Assembly: GCF_023898315.1 (NCBI RefSeq)
Contig: NC_064617.1
Location: 719,031,202 to 719,095,201 of the forward strand
Reading direction: 5' to 3'
DNA: 64,000 nucleotides
DNA from: Schistocerca nitens
Taxonomy: Eukaryota; Arthropoda; Insecta; Orthoptera; Acrididae
The notes beneath the pieces are model-generated. The model ran no database searches, was not told the origin of the DNA, and saw only the letters and a list, made by a program, of their open reading frames with translations. This document shows, piece by piece, positions 1-11,925 of this stretch. Numbering within the stretch: position 1 is the stretch's first letter; each line of letters starts with the position of its first letter. Position numbers and translations under genes: made by a program.

Positions 1-1150
1 CTTGACCGATCCGCTGATGATTAGTACGAAAAGATCCTAGAGCTTTTAATTGAGACTGATGTTTGGAGATAAGATTATTCTGATGCATCAGGTTACAGAT
101 CATTGCCGAATAGTAAGTGACACAGAGAATCTGCATTTGAGTCCATTGAAGTTGGGCACTGAATAACATTATACTGATAATTAGAACGAATTACGGACAG
201 TGTTGTAGCTTTTGAACCATTCGCTCTAGTACATCTTTTGCTGGATGAAAAATGCAGTTAATTCTTTGTGATCACTGACAGGAAACCATCTTCTGTCGTG
301 CAGATAATGATGAAACTTTGTAACCCCATAAATGATTGCCAACGCTTTTATTCTGACTGCAATTTTATTGAGTGTTGTTCCAAATTTTCGACACAAATGC
401 CATGGGGCGCTCGGTGTGAAGATGTATCTATTGCCAGTACTACTGGTTTGCTCGGATCTAAGTGTATAAGACAAGTGTGACTAAACAGAGCGTCCTTCAA
501 TTTCTGAAATGAATGTTCGCATTCTTGAGTCCATTTGAAAGGAAGTTTTATGCGTGAGGCGATGCAGTGGTGCCGTAATTTCAGCTACACTCAGGATAAA
601 ACTTACAAAATAATTAATCATTTCAATACTGCTTATAATTCCTGAACATTGTTAGGGGATGGTAACTTTCGAATGGTCCCTAAACGTTTGGTAGTGGGAC
701 GTGCGCCCTGAGCGTCAGCGATATGTAGGAGCTGAGGCGTTCCCCAACAGAACATGCTGATACCGATACAAACCTCCATGAGTATTACTTACTATGAATT
801 CCTTTGCTTCGTTGTCAAGAGGAAGTTTCAGGTAAGTGTCTGCTAAACCTATTTTCGAGAAAAATCGTCCTCCTGCCAGCCTGTCTAATTCCTCGGTAAG
901 TGGTTGGGAATGAATCTGTCACTGTTTCAGGATTGACAACGGCTTTTAAATCTACACAGCTTCTAATTTTTCCTTTTGCTTTCCTGGTGATTACCAGATG
1001 AAATGCCCATTGGCTTGCTGAAATGAGTTGCCGAACGTCAGTTTGTTCCAGCCGTTTCAGGTCAGTAGCTACTCGTATTTCACTTCACGTAGCGTGCGCT
1101 ACAAGACATGCTCTGTAAAATTTAGATTTCGCATTATCTTCAAGTATAAA
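1..1150 (-). pseudogene. Ty3/gypsy-like pol remnant (RT to RNase H)
   Basis: Decayed LTR-retrotransposon polymerase read on the minus strand, continuing past the left edge. In order from 1150 downward I can read the RT N-terminal part (LKRLEQTDVRQLISASQWA, then a VITRKAKGKIRSCVDLK-like stretch), a mid-RT segment (ADTYLKLPLDNEAKEF, 'HGGLYRYQHVLLGNA'), the RT/RNase H linker (PFKWTQECEHSFQKLKDAL near 480-545) and the start of RNase H (REALAIIYG-like 'KALAIIYGVTKFHHYL', SDHKELT, 226-474). Frameshifts and stops separate these pieces, so no active protein is encoded. The catalytic YxDD block was not found in readable form. The class is clear from segment order; the clade is not resolved. Confidence 0.8.
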
Positions 1151-1644
1151 ATGTACTTTTAAATCCTTCGCATAACTCAGCGTGACATGAAACACATACT
1201 TGTGTAATGCTCTCGTGTCAAATCTGAGTTCTGACTGCATGTACATGATCTTGAATTTTCAGACTAAACTATTCGAATGCGTCCATTCTAAATATGATGT
1301 GACATTTCACCAGTGAAGGTTTGCTTCGCACTTTCACTGTCGTGCTTCGTGCGATTTCTGTTCCGTTTGCATAAGGTTGCGTTCGGAGCAGTGCTTTTGA
1401 ATTCGCTTCGTGAAATCGTATTATTTCCATTTTCTTTATATGAGGCCTACGGAGAAATGAATTAACTTTACGGTTCTTCTGTAAACACACTTTTTGAGCG
1501 TGTCCCTTTTATGACGATGTCAGCATTCTGTCTGACAGAGAAAGCAACGCTTACTGCTGTACTATATTGCAGCGCGTGTTTTCATGGCGTACTCTGCAAT
1601 GTCCTCCAGACATGTCGCCACTCTAGGTTTTCTTCCACACTCCA

Positions 1645-2160
1645 TATATGTAGACGACATTTTCATTAGTTACAGAAGTCTGGTAATGCCACTGAACGCC
1701 TCTTCAGAATCTTTAACGACTTTTCACACGTGAGCTCGAAAACGAATTCCGCCAATTAAATTATTTGGATCCAACATTAAAAATAGTCGATAACAAAATT
1801 TCTTTCCATATTTTTCGTAAAAAAACCAGCACTGATCAAATAATGCCGTCCTGTTCAACACATCCTCACTTTCACAAAAAAGCCTTTTTCCGTTATTCCA
1901 TTCATACAGCTGTTTCTTCTACTCTATCCGATGAAAACCTCGATGCTGAGATTAATTCGAATAAAAATACTGCAGTCAATAATGCATACGAACCAATCAT
2001 AGCGGATTATATTTTAAAACCAATAACAGAATCACAACTCTTGGCATTTCTCCTAAAAACGAACGTAATGAAAAGAAAAAAAGTGTTCTATACCGATTTT
2101 AAGACCTGTATCTTAGGAGCATTCATCGACTTCTCCAAAACAAATATGACTGTTAAGTAA
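1645..2160 (+). pseudogene. Penelope-like element RT, C-terminal fragment
   Basis: The segment begins with a YVDDIFI motif (about 1650), matching the RT catalytic YxDD of Penelope-like elements. After one stop/frame change a 131-codon open frame follows (1765-2160). It reads like the PLE region after the catalytic site: 'LKIVDNKISFHIFRKKTSTD', then 'HPHFHKKAFFRYSIHTAVS' and 'LSDENLDAEINSNKNTAVNN'. Upstream RT motifs and the GIY-YIG endonuclease are absent, so this is a truncated copy. The hammerhead-like motif about 1 kb downstream at 3150-3222 may belong to the same or a neighbouring PLE copy. Assignment rests on motif recognition only. Confidence 0.7.
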
Positions 2161-3149
2161 CATTTTGTACTAATAATTGATTAAAAAGTAATCTTATTCA
2201 TGATTTGAAACCGCTACATTCTCCTTTGCAAAACTCAGGTAACTAAAACATTCGCTCTGACACATGTCCAGCCTATTATATAGGACAATTAGAACGAGCA
2301 ATTGCTGTTAGATATAAATAACATCTCTTAGAAAAAAAAGTACAAGTATAGTAACTTGTCCTTTGATGATCATTTATTAATTACATTTATTAATTACAGG
2401 CCATAAGCCTAAACGAGTTCAAGACGTCAATATCTTGCGCACACAGAGAAGAAAGGCTTCGGACCTCATGTCCTTGAAAAATTTGAAATTTTCAAACACA
2501 TTTCTCTTAATGAATGAACAGTTGCTGTTACGTAATAAAAATTTGTTCAGCTTGATAAAGCCTTTACTAAGAAACGCCTGGGAGCAACTCCTCTTTTACC
2601 TCAGAATAGACACTAAAATATCGTCTTCCTCTCTCTTTTTTATTTATTGCATTGCAATCCTTTTCGTACAGACTGCATAGAATAATTTCTGTTGCATTAT
2701 TTTGCATAATTTCAATTTGCATAATACTGGCTACTGACTTGTGAGATGAACACTTATATGCTATTTAACATATTTTGTAAGTTAAGCAGCTGATGTCTTC
2801 GATTGTTAATAGATGGCGTGACATGTTTCGTGTCCACGTTGTGGCAACTTCGGACTGTAAGCCTCTTAGTGAGATGCCCCTTCTAGTAACTGTTTTCTCT
2901 TAGAGCCCTTAGCGGGGTATAGTGCGTTACGCCATGTAGCTACAATTTTACTGACAAGTATCAACTTGATGTCAGTTCCAACACCCGTAATTTTATGTGG
3001 TTTAAATATTATCTTCTTATAAAGTATTTTATATGACGAAAATATTTTGCTCTTAAATCTATTTCATCTGTTACTATATGTGAGTATAATCTCGTCATAA
3101 ATCTGTTCGATATAATAACCATCTATCCTTGTATTTACTCTATGTTAAT
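2161..3149. other. AT-rich stretch without recognised gene
   Basis: A short open frame at 2435-2680 has no recognisable motif. The interval may be the 3' part of the Penelope-like copy that ends near 3220, but nothing in it proves that. Confidence 0.5.
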
Positions 3150-3222
3150 GGTTTTGCAACCTTGTGATGAAAACACCCACATCGGTGTCGAAACCAGGTT
3201 AAAGTAAAATCTTTTGCAACTG
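3150..3222 (+). ncRNA. Degenerate hammerhead-ribozyme-like motif (PLE type)
   Basis: A TGATGA core (3165-3170) is followed by a 5-bp hairpin ACACC/GGTGT around the loop CACATC. GAAACC then leads into AGGTTA. This is the order of a hammerhead (CUGANGA, stem II, GAAA, short stem III ACC..GGU) of the kind known in Penelope-like elements. The nucleotide at the C3 position is G, which would break the C3-G8 pair, so cleavage activity is unlikely. A direct repeat TTTTGCAAC flanks it (3152-3160 and 3212-3220). Confidence 0.45.
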
Positions 3223-5014
3223 TTGGCTGTGTTATACATATCATATTCTTGTATGGTTGCTGTCTCAAAGCCATTTTTAAAATTGTACATTTTAAACATT
3301 ATTACTTGAAAAAAAGTTCATGGATTTAAAACAGTCTCTTCAGTTTCATCTATCTTTTTTGTCAATATGCCAAAATTCCATTCTAGAATTGCATCCTCTC
3401 TTCCAGAATGAAAATTTATTTCTTTTGGTATCAGCCGTTTTTAAGATATTTTTGGGTAGTTTTGATTTGTAGGCAGGCTCCGTGGGAAGGTCTAAATTTA
3501 CCTGAGAATCCGTTGTATAAAAGCTATTATCTCGCAGGCCATTTATGTCTATCTTACGTTGAGCTAGCTGTGGTGTATCCTTTACTCATTTGGAATACCT
3601 TTACCATAATAATCGTTAATGAGCCAAGACTTTTTGTAGAATTTTGGTCACCAAGTACTGTAATCTGTAAAGTCTTCTATTTTCATGAGAACAAAACTAA
3701 ATTTTTCTTTCTTCTGCGAAGAATCTAATGTGAAGTTTATATCCTCACTAACAGTGTAACCCGTATCTGCAGTAAACGATGCGCATATCGAATTGAACTT
3801 TTGAAAATTTTGAAAACGTTTCTTTCTGCAGTTATGATCTTAGCGTTCACAACGGCAACTACGAGTGCATGGAAACCCAGCTCCGCGGTGTCTCTTACCT
3901 CCTGAGCTTCAGTCCCTTGTAGTACGTTACTCATACAGGGAATGCGGTGCTCTAAGATTTCTGCTCTCACTCCATTGTCTGCTATATTTTGGACAATGGC
4001 ACTGAGAGGCATTTCCTATCGAAATGATATTCCATAAATATAATTAAATTTTCAGTTTCTATTCATTCCTTTAAATTCTGCTATACATTCTTTATAGGAC
4101 TGTTGTGTACATGTTCAGAAAAAATTGTAGAGAGTCGCAGCCACATATTCGTCTAATTTATTGACTAGCTCAGCATGGGACAAAGTATGCGCCTCTATTT
4201 CAGAAAACAATTTTCTACAGAGTCCAAAGGTTTCTACTCCAAATCACGGCAAGAAAAATGAATGACGAGATTCAATGTAAATGTTGCGTGTAAAGAAGTG
4301 CTGCTCGAGCTGCATTTTGTGTGATGCTCCAGCCTGAAAGGAAAAGAATAATTAAACGCTTATTATGCCTTCTGAAAGAAAATTAGCAGTTACTGAGATT
4401 GCTTTCTGCCAACAGGTTTCTAAAAAAAAAAAAAAAAATAAAATACAAAAAATAAAAAATAGCATACGACTCATGTCTCCTTAAGCCTGCTTGGATTAAT
4501 TCAATCGCCTCCAGATATCTGCCAATCCCATCCTTGCCGCCAGTGATATCTGTTTCGTCTGCGATTACAGGAGATGGATACGAGGTAGTCCTTTCTACTA
4601 GAAATATAAAAAAAATAAAGCTACAAGGCTAAAATTCACACTCTTTTATTTACAGCAATTACATGCAACCATGCTGGCAAAAGCGAATAACTGATGTACT
4701 TAACTTTCTCTGCTACATTTGCAGTTGTTCATCTGACTAATACCGTCTTCAGTTCACTGACTATTAGCTTCTAGTAAGTGATGAGTGTGGTGCAGGCGTT
4801 GATGTTAGCCTTTCGACGTTCGTCGTGTCTTCTGACCATATCTCGGCGTGCGTCGACTTACAGGAGTTGCAGAAAAATACTATTAGATTCACAGTTGGGG
4901 TGGCCATTAATGGCAACCTCTATCTGCAAATGTAGCACCACCAGTTGGTCTTTTGGTGAGTGACGAATATTCTGGAATGAGCGAACAGCGCACAGACAGC
5001 CGGCCTGAAGATAG
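3223..5014. other. No recognised gene
   Basis: Contains small open frames (for example 3408-3728 plus and 3737-4012 minus) with no motif I recognise, and an A-rich run at 4423-4439. The minus frame at 3737-4012 is not repetitive-looking but lacks supporting splice or domain evidence. Confidence 0.4.
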
Positions 5015-6262
5015 TACACTATGTTATCAAAAGTATCCGGACACCTGGCTGTAAATGACTTACAAGTTCTTGACGCCCTCCTTCGGTAATGCTGGAATTC
5101 AATATAGTGTTGGCCCACCCTTAGCCTCGACGACAGCTTCCACTCTCGCAAGCACACTTACAATCAGGTGCTGGAAGGTTTCTTGGGGAATGGCAGCCCA
5201 TTCTTCACGGAGTGCTGCACTGAGGGGAGCTGTGGATGTCGGTCGGTGAGACCTGGCACGAAGTCGGCGTTCCAAAACATCCCAAAGGTGTTCTATAGGA
5301 TTCAGGTCTGGACTCTTTGTAGGCCAGTCCATTACAGGGATGTTACTGTAGTGTAATCACTCCGCAACAGGCCGTGCATAGTGAACAGGTGCTCGATCGT
5401 GTTGAAAGATGCAATCGCCATCCCCGAATTGCTCTTCAACAGTGGGAAGCAAGAAGGTGCTTATAACATCAATGTAGGCCTGTGCTGTGATAGTGCCACG
5501 CAAAACAACAAGGAGTGCGTGCCCTCTCCATGAAAAACACGACCACACCATAACACCACCGCCTCCGAATTTTGCTGTTGGCACTACACACGCTGGCAGA
5601 TGACGTTCACTGGGCATTCGCCATACCCACACGCTGCCATCGGATCGCCACAAAGTGTACCGTAATTCGTCACTCCACACAACGTTTTTCCACTCTTTAA
5701 TCGTCCAGTCTTTACGCTCCTTCACCAAGCGAGGCGTCATTTGGCAGTTACCGGCGTGATGTGTGGGTTACGAGCAGCTGCTCGATTATAAAATCACAGT
5801 TTTCTCACCTCCCGCCTAACTGTCATAGTACTTGCAGTGGATTCTGACACCGTTTCGACTTCCTCTGTGATGGATTGATGTCTGCCTATCACACATTACG
5901 ACCCTCTTCAACTGTCGGCGGTCTCTGTCAGTCAACAGACGAGGTCGGCTTATACGCTTTTATGCTGTACGTGTCTCTTCACGTTTCCACTATCACATCG
6001 GAAACAGTGGACCTAGGGATCTAGGGATGTTTAGGAATGTGGAAATCTCGCGTACAAACGTATGACACAAGTGACACCCATCACCTGCCACGATCGAAGT
6101 CCGTGAGTTCCGCGGAGCCTCCCATTCTGCTCTCTCACGATGTCTAATGGCTACTGAGGTCGCTGATACGGAGTACCTGGCAGTAGGTGACAGTACTATG
6201 CACTTAATATGAAAAACGTATGTTTTTGGGGGGTGTCCAAATATTTTTGATCACGTAGTGTA
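5015..6262 (-). mobile_element. Tc1-like DNA transposon, copy 1
   Basis: A 1,248 bp element bounded by inverted ends: the left end reads TACACTATGTTATCAAAAG, the right end is its near-complement (TGATCACGTAGTGTA), and both run into GGACACC. It is a relative of the copy at 46247-47678, which has the same ends. The length is normal for Tc1 elements. The N-terminal third of the transposase is degenerate (frameshifts between about 6190 and 5745). Confidence 0.92.
5090..6190 (-). pseudogene. Tc1 transposase pseudogene (DD34E)
   Basis: Cut-and-paste transposase with RNase H-fold catalytic triad. The C-terminal two-thirds is readable on the minus strand: first Asp in VVWSDELRYTLW, second Asp in FQHDRAPVHYA, and Glu in SPDLNPIEHLWDVLERRL. 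There are 34 residues between the second Asp and the Glu, as in canonical Tc1. A TGA near 5355 replaces the Trp present in the second copy (AEWLHD there, AE-stop-LHY here). With the disrupted N-terminal DNA-binding region this makes the copy inactive. Confidence 0.9.
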
Positions 6263-6334
6263 TAAACGGAAGACGTAGGAGTGGTGGTCTGGCAGTGTCG
6301 TGTCCAGTTGGACGAATCCGCATCTGCTTACCTC

Positions 6335-6739
6335 AAAATTGTACGTATTGTTCTACTCTTCACATAAAAATATAAAATCTTTTTTATTTCCGCTACACAG
6401 GGTGTCCTGGTAATGTTGCAACAAAATTCGATTGCCTGTAGAGGTGTCTTGAGGAAGAAATCGAAGACAGGAACCCATTTTACTGGTTGACTGCACCACC
6501 TCTTCTCCCAGACGCTGACACAGTTTCGCCACACATGTCTAATTGTTACGACCTTTTCAGAAAAATCAAGTACGCTGAACCGAAAGTTAGCGACGTTGGA
6601 TGACGTTTCTGAAATGGGCGCCGGCGCTTATACCTTCGACGGCCCTCTACAACACCTTGAAGTTTGTCTCATCCTTTCTGGGACACCCCACAGACGTTCA
6701 TATTTTTTATGTGAAGAGTAGAACAATACGTACAATTTT
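6335..6739. repeat. Imperfect hairpin (MITE-like) element
   Basis: Arms of about 40 bp at 6335-6376 and 6698-6739 are inverted copies of each other, centred on AATTGTACGTATTGTTCTAC. Inside them is a second, offset inverted pair, ACAGGGTGTCC (about 6397) and GGGACACCCCAC (about 6680), resembling DNA-transposon terminal repeats. There is no coding capacity. It could be a non-autonomous DNA element inserted in, or fused to, an older hairpin. Confidence 0.55.
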
Positions 6740-7656
6740 TTTTATTAAAAAATGTAACGTTTTGTCTGACTATTGTGAGCGATCGGTAGCGTTTACGCTG
6801 ACTACACAGAACGCTGCGTAGCTCCAAGTTGGCCGCCAGCGGGCGTTCTATTCGCCTGGGAAGCTCCGTCACTTGCAGAAAGATGGACGGGTGGCGCACT
6901 ACGTGTGCAGACAGCCGCCGCCGCTAATGACCACTTTCTCACCGAAGCAAATTGTATCCTGGTGCGCCTTTTTATAAACCAATGCTCTCAGAAATCCGCC
7001 AGAAGACACGACGAACCTTGGGACACTACTATCGACGCTTGTGCCACGATCGTCAGTTATTAGGAGCGACTAGTCAATGAACCAAGGACAGTACTCAAAT
7101 AGACGAATAATTGTAAATAGAACAGAAAAGTTTCGTATTTGCCTTTGTCAGCTTGGCTATCTGTAAATAACAGTGTCTAAATTTAACCCATGCAATTGCC
7201 TCTCTGTTTTTAGTACAAAAGATATACCTCGAATCCACCTCCTACAACTGCAGACACGACATATTGTACTCACAATTGGAACGAATATATTTTTAATTTG
7301 GGTTTGACTGTAATATTTTGGTTCTCTTATGAACTTAGGTTGGAGAACATTGTTTTCTATTTCAACATATTTGATTTCAATGTTTTAATGAATAATTTGT
7401 CTCTATGTAAAGTTCAGTTTTAGATATGTTTGTGGACTAGCATTGCTCTCTGATTCCTCATTGCTGCTTTGTACATGGTGGGCAGCGTACACAGTTCTGG
7501 TGAACGCAGCAACCAGACAAGCTAATTCAAAAACTCATGGGCAGTTCTGAGTTGTTTTTTTTATCACTGCTTTCACTTGTTACGTTTACTGTGGTAACAC
7601 TTACTCTTCAACCACTCCATGTTTCAAATAATCCATACCGTACATTTATTCTGCAG

Positions 7657-7847
7657 GACCCACCGCAAAACCTCACACAGATCGATATGTCATTTACATA
7701 TCCGCAAGCGGAGGACGAAGAGTTTAAAGATCTCGTAATTGAAATCACGAAAGCACCCACAGAGAAACTGCCTGAAGTGTTGCTTCCTTATTACGAATTC
7801 GCGTGCGAAGCCCATTTCAATTTTCCAGAAATAAAACAACTTTTACG
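7657..7847 (+). CDS. UDP-glycosyltransferase, internal exon (N-terminal half)
   Basis: Partial coding exon of an ER-membrane UDP-glycosyltransferase, the enzyme class that conjugates lipophilic substrates with sugar from a UDP-sugar. It opens after a pyrimidine-rich acceptor (TTTATTCTGCAG) and closes at a CG|GTAAGT donor, 191 bp, starting in phase 0. The peptide runs DPPQNLTQIDMSFTY at its start to FACEAHFNFPEIKQLL at its end. This fits the stretch of insect UGTs just before the conserved KFDVVIVE segment. The split codon CG|G is completed by the first base of the exon at 51827, giving LLR then QDEKFD without a shift. An upstream ATG at 7537 keeps the frame open and would add a hydrophobic N-terminus, but the acceptor position and family alignment favour a start at 7657. 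The preceding exon was not found in the window. Confidence 0.8.
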
Positions 7848-8569
7848 GTAAGTCTGTAATTCTCTTATTACTATTTACTTACATTGTCAATATATTTTAT
7901 CACTGTCATATTCTTGATGCTAAAGGACTCTAGTAATAAGAGTTCAGATACTTAATATTTCTGTAGCACCTACTTTCCAGGCAAATATCCTATATTAATT
8001 TTTGTGACCAGGAATGCCATCGTGCAAGATGTGTGAAACATTCATCTCAAATACAAAAATCAAGGAGCTCTCGCGAATACATTATAGTTGTCTAAATTTG
8101 TCATTTTAATCTTAACAATACTCAATTAATTTATCTGTTATGCTCGTAGTCGACAGTAGCAGAGCATAATTACATCTAACACGCTTCCACTCCTTGGAAC
8201 AGGTTATTAGCGAAGTATGTTACTGTGCTTTGATGGGCAAGTGGAATACTATTCACATTCATGTTCAACAACTGAATTATTTTATGTTTAAAGTATTAGT
8301 TTTTTGTCTGGTAGGAAACTGAAGTCGATGCTATCCAGTTAGTTTCGCTGCTAATTATCGGGAAATATCATTGTCGCGGTTAACAGCGCACTCTTATCAA
8401 CATACTGCCGCTAAAAAATGTAACGCCCTCAAGGACAAGATAATTTTATCGACAAGAGAAGTGAAAGGTAGATCATTATTATAGGACTATATGACAACAA
8501 ATTAAGACCAAATAAAACACACCTGTAGCACTAAACGATGTCCAAACAGAAGCATCAGTACATACAATA

Positions 8570-8586
8570 CCCCCCCCCCCCCCCCC
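8570..8586 (+). repeat. Poly-C tract (17 C)
   Basis: An uninterrupted run of 17 cytosines. Such tracts are unstable in copying and sequencing, so the exact length is uncertain. Confidence 0.9.
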
Positions 8587-8859
8587 TGGAGGCAACGCAG
8601 GCGTGGTTTCTTGCATACAAATGATCGTATAGGTATTGTCAACAAAATGCTTCTGGGCTGTTGACCGCATTGTTGTAATACAATTTTCCGATGTTTCAGC
8701 CGCTATTACAAATGGTTTTCCCCAGTGCTTTATGCTGAGCTGACTGCTGTATGAGAGTATAAGTGGTGCTTCCGGCGATAGACAGTCCCGGGCGTCTTGT
8801 GTCTTTTGTCGCAATTAGTCAAAGATTCTCGCACGATCTGTAGAACGAGCAAGTTCTCG

Positions 8860-10208
8860 CTTCATCGTGTTCATAAGTGATCAATTGGCGAGAGTTCTGG
8901 CGGTCTTGCTCACTAGGACAGTTGTACGTCTCGAACAGCACAATATGTCAGAGCAGTCGTATAGTTACCTGCACTGTCCTGCTGAAAAAGCACATCACCG
9001 TCCTGTCGAAGAAATGGCAGTAGCATGCGGATAACACCATGTGTAATGTAGTGAGTACCGGTTAGTTTACCCTACAGAAACACCAAATCTGACAGCGAGT
9101 TGTATCTGATGGTCCCCCATGCCATAAAGCCTTGGGTGGGAGCAGTGTGTGGTGGGCGAATGCACCCCGAAGTAGTCCGCACTTCAGATTTATGCCGTAG
9201 ACGTATACGTCGATCACTTGGATGCGCCTACTCTAATCGTGGAAGACAACAGTGCGCCATTCCACTATGCAGACGACTCTCTCACAACAGAATAGCCGTG
9301 GCGGAGTGTGGTGCCAGTGATAGCCTGACGAGAGGCGCACTTGAGAGTCTTGCTGCAAGCAGACGGTTCCCAGTTGAGCTTGGTGAGACAAAAAGTGCAA
9401 CATGCGCCCGGATGTCTTTCGTGGATGATGCTCGGTCGGCCATCGGTGCTCACGCAACGCGTCAAATTTGACTTTCGTCTGCACTACGCGGACGTCCGGA
9501 ACCTGGTATACGGGTGTGGGAATACTCCACGGCCATTGCCGAAAGTAGAATTTGCACCAGTCCCTCGATACGTCCATGCAACTACACGGGTCCGCAGTGC
9601 GACACCCTTCAAATGGCTTCAAATGTAACATAGCGGGGCATGGTTGTACCCTATAACGATTGTTGTAAACACTGTTCACTTCTAAACTCATCGCAGTTAC
9701 TGCCTGCAGAGTCAAAAACAAAGGCGCACAGTAGGGCTTCCTGAGCGCCATTTGATCGCCAATGATTGTGACACTGAAACTGGAGCCCCTCAGTATGCAC
9801 ATATTACACCCCGGTGCCACTCCGTGTAGGTGTTGAATTTTTTTCCGGCATTGTAGGATGTATAGTTCATATCATAGTCTGGTACGAAACATAATTTTCT
9901 GGTGTAGATTATGATGTTTATATGAATAAATGGTTTCAGACTTGTCCAGGTATCTTTCGTGGGCGTTACTTTCACTTTGTCTTTTAGACGGGTACAGCAG
10001 GCCTATCCATAGATCGTTTTTGCTAATGTCATGCGAGAAGACGATGAAATGTGTTCCAGTTTTGAAACGTTTTGCTACACTTAGCGGAGTATACGCTGCC
10101 ATGACCATTTGTTGCCGGACTCGAATGCAGTTTTAACTTTCCACAAATAGACCAGCTTTCTTATGAAGTATGCAGCATCCAAAAATATAGGGATCTTTGG
10201 TTGGATTG
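8860..10208. other. GC-rich region with decayed long frames, origin unknown
   Basis: The longest frame is 195 codons on the minus strand (9233-9820), overlapping plus-strand frames of about 100 codons. None contains a motif I can name. The base composition and absence of splice context suggest an old mobile-element copy rather than a host gene, but this is a guess. Confidence 0.3.
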
Positions 10209-10395
10209 CCGCGTGGGGTAGCCGCGTGGTCTAAGGCGCCTTGTCACGGGCCGTGCGGCTCCCCTCGTCAGAGGTTCGAGTCCTCCCTCGGGCATGGGTG
10301 TGCGTGTTGTCCGTAGCCTAAGTTAGTTTAAGTTAGATTAAGTAGTGCATAAGCTTAGGGACCGATGACCTCAGCAGTTTGGTCCCATAAAATGA
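10209..10395 (+). mobile_element. tRNA-derived SINE, Leu/Ser-like head
   Basis: It opens with a class-II-tRNA-like head: A box in GGTAGCCGCGTGGTCTAAGG, B box in GGTTCGAGTCCTCC, then CTCGGGCATGGG. The body (CTAAGTTAGTTTAAGTTAG ... GACCGATGACCTCAGCAG) parallels the commoner SINE family. A second copy of this type starts at 63901. Confidence 0.8.
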
Positions 10396-10600
10396 GCGTT
10401 TGGCGTCATTGGCCGGGAGGCCCCTTACGGGGCAGGTCCGGCCGCCTTGGTGCAGGTCTTATTACATTCGACGCCACATTGGGCGATCTACGCGCCGGAT
10501 GGGGATGAAATGATGATGAAGAAAGCACTACACCGAGTCCCTGAGCGGAGAAAATCGCCGACCCTGCCGGGAATCGAACCCGGGCCCGTAGGACGAGTTT
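10396..10600 (-). mobile_element. tRNA-derived SINE, third family
   Basis: Read on the minus strand it has the B box GGTTCGATTCCCGGCAGG and a body with ATGTGGCGTCGAATGTAAT and CCCGTAAGGGGCCTCCC. The A-box half is weak or missing, so the 5' end is truncated. Related copies are at 39205-39470 and 32882-33087. Confidence 0.7.
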
Positions 10601-10765
10601 GGTCCCAATAGAGCTTACCACAAATTTTCCAAATTTTTCTTTTGGGTTGATACTCGTCCTGATAAAACGCTTTGCTCTGCCAGATGAAGCTGTTACAAAG
10701 TGATGTCGACTCCGAGTGCAAGCGTTATGCAGCACTCACCAAATTTTGTAACAAAATAGCACCGG

Positions 10766-11660
10766 TTGGCATTTTTTTGGCCTATCTACGGCGTTTGTCT
10801 TGTTGAACCACAATATTCTCCAAGATAAACTGGAGTGTTACGGAACTGATGATATAGCCAACCAATGGATTATGTCATATCTAACCAAAAGAATGCAGAA
10901 AGTGGTATTTAGCAATTTAACCAATGTAATCAGGAGAGACTCCTCTCACTTGGGGCGGGGGGAGGGGGGAGGAATCACATATGGGTTTTCCCAAGGCTCA
11001 ATGTAGGTCTGCCATTGTTCCTCAGATATGTAAATGATCTTCTGTCTAACATAAAACAAGCAAAATTAGTTCTTCTTGTGGATGGCATCTTTTTGTGGAT
11101 GGCACCATTCGAAGCATACATACAGCAACAGAAGAAATGGTAAACAATGCTCTTAAAGTGTCATTGACTCATTTTCTGCGAATGGCCTGACTCTCAATTT
11201 TAAATAGACACAACATATAGAGTTCTTCACATGAAGCGGTACTACACCAATGATAAGCGTAACGTAATAAATAGGGTGGAAACTTTAAAATACTGATGAG
11301 AACTTAAACTAAAGAAAAAACCATTTTGGAACTTCTTAAAAAATTAATTCTGCCATATTTGCCCTTAGAATCACTCCAAATGGGGAGAGACAAATCAGTA
11401 AGCTGACAGGTTTTGCATATTTTCATTCAGTAAGTCTTATGCAATAATGGTCTGGGGTAGCTCAAGTGTAAGAAAGAAAGTGCTCATTGCTCAAAAACGT
11501 GTTGTAAGAATAATAGGCGATGCTCACCCGCGATCATTTTGTAGGCATCTGTTTAAGGAACATGGCCCTCCGTCTACTGCTCCACAGTGTATTTATTCCC
11601 CCGTGAAGTTTGTTGTTAGTAATCCATTGCAGTTCAAAAGGAACAATGATGTACACTCTT
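10766..11660 (+). pseudogene. Non-LTR RT pseudogene, part 1 (interrupted by palindrome)
   Basis: Decayed reverse transcriptase of a jockey/CR1-type non-LTR element. Readable blocks: NHNILQDKLECYG with SYLTKRMQKVVFSN (10800-10930), ITYGFSQGSM (the GxPQGS block), a frameshifted FLRYVNDL-like block, and the C-terminal domain (VRKKVLIAQKRVVRIIGDA, then FKRNNDVHS ending near 11660). The frame stops where the giant inverted repeat begins and resumes after it at about 28008 with NTRRKNYIHY. Low-complexity G (10955-10972) and several frameshifts show it was dead or dying before or after the insertion. The 5' end and endonuclease are absent. Confidence 0.8.
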
Positions 11661-11851
11661 TGACATAAAACTTGACCGGCGGCCGGCCGCTTCAGAGGCT
11701 AAGTCCGCGCCGATCGCGACATGGGACAAAAAAACTGGCCAACTCGCTAATTCTCTAAGTCCGGTTATCTGTACAATCTGGCAACACTGTAGACTGCGGC
11801 ACTTCCTGGAGGAAAACTTGTCCCATGATAGAGAAACTCTAGGCCGATTAC

Positions 11852-11925
11852 GCCTGTGGTCTAGCGGTAGCGTGCGTTGTTTCTGTTCAAAATGGCAGTG
11901 GATCGAGAGCAGCTGGCATAAAATA
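11852..11925 (+). other. tRNA-like module 1 (mirror 27727-27800)
   Basis: It has a clear A box (GTGGTCTAGCGGTAGCG) and a weak B box (GGATCGAGAGC) 25-30 bp later. The spacing suits a tRNA-like head, but the cloverleaf is not convincing. The arms differ by two bases in the anticodon-arm region (GTTGTTTC versus GTTCTTTC, and AAAATGG versus ATAATGG). Confidence 0.45.

Noticed and set aside
3737..4012. 91-codon minus-strand open frame considered as a host exon
   Set aside because: No domain, no convincing splice sites and no neighbouring exons were found; length is within chance expectation.
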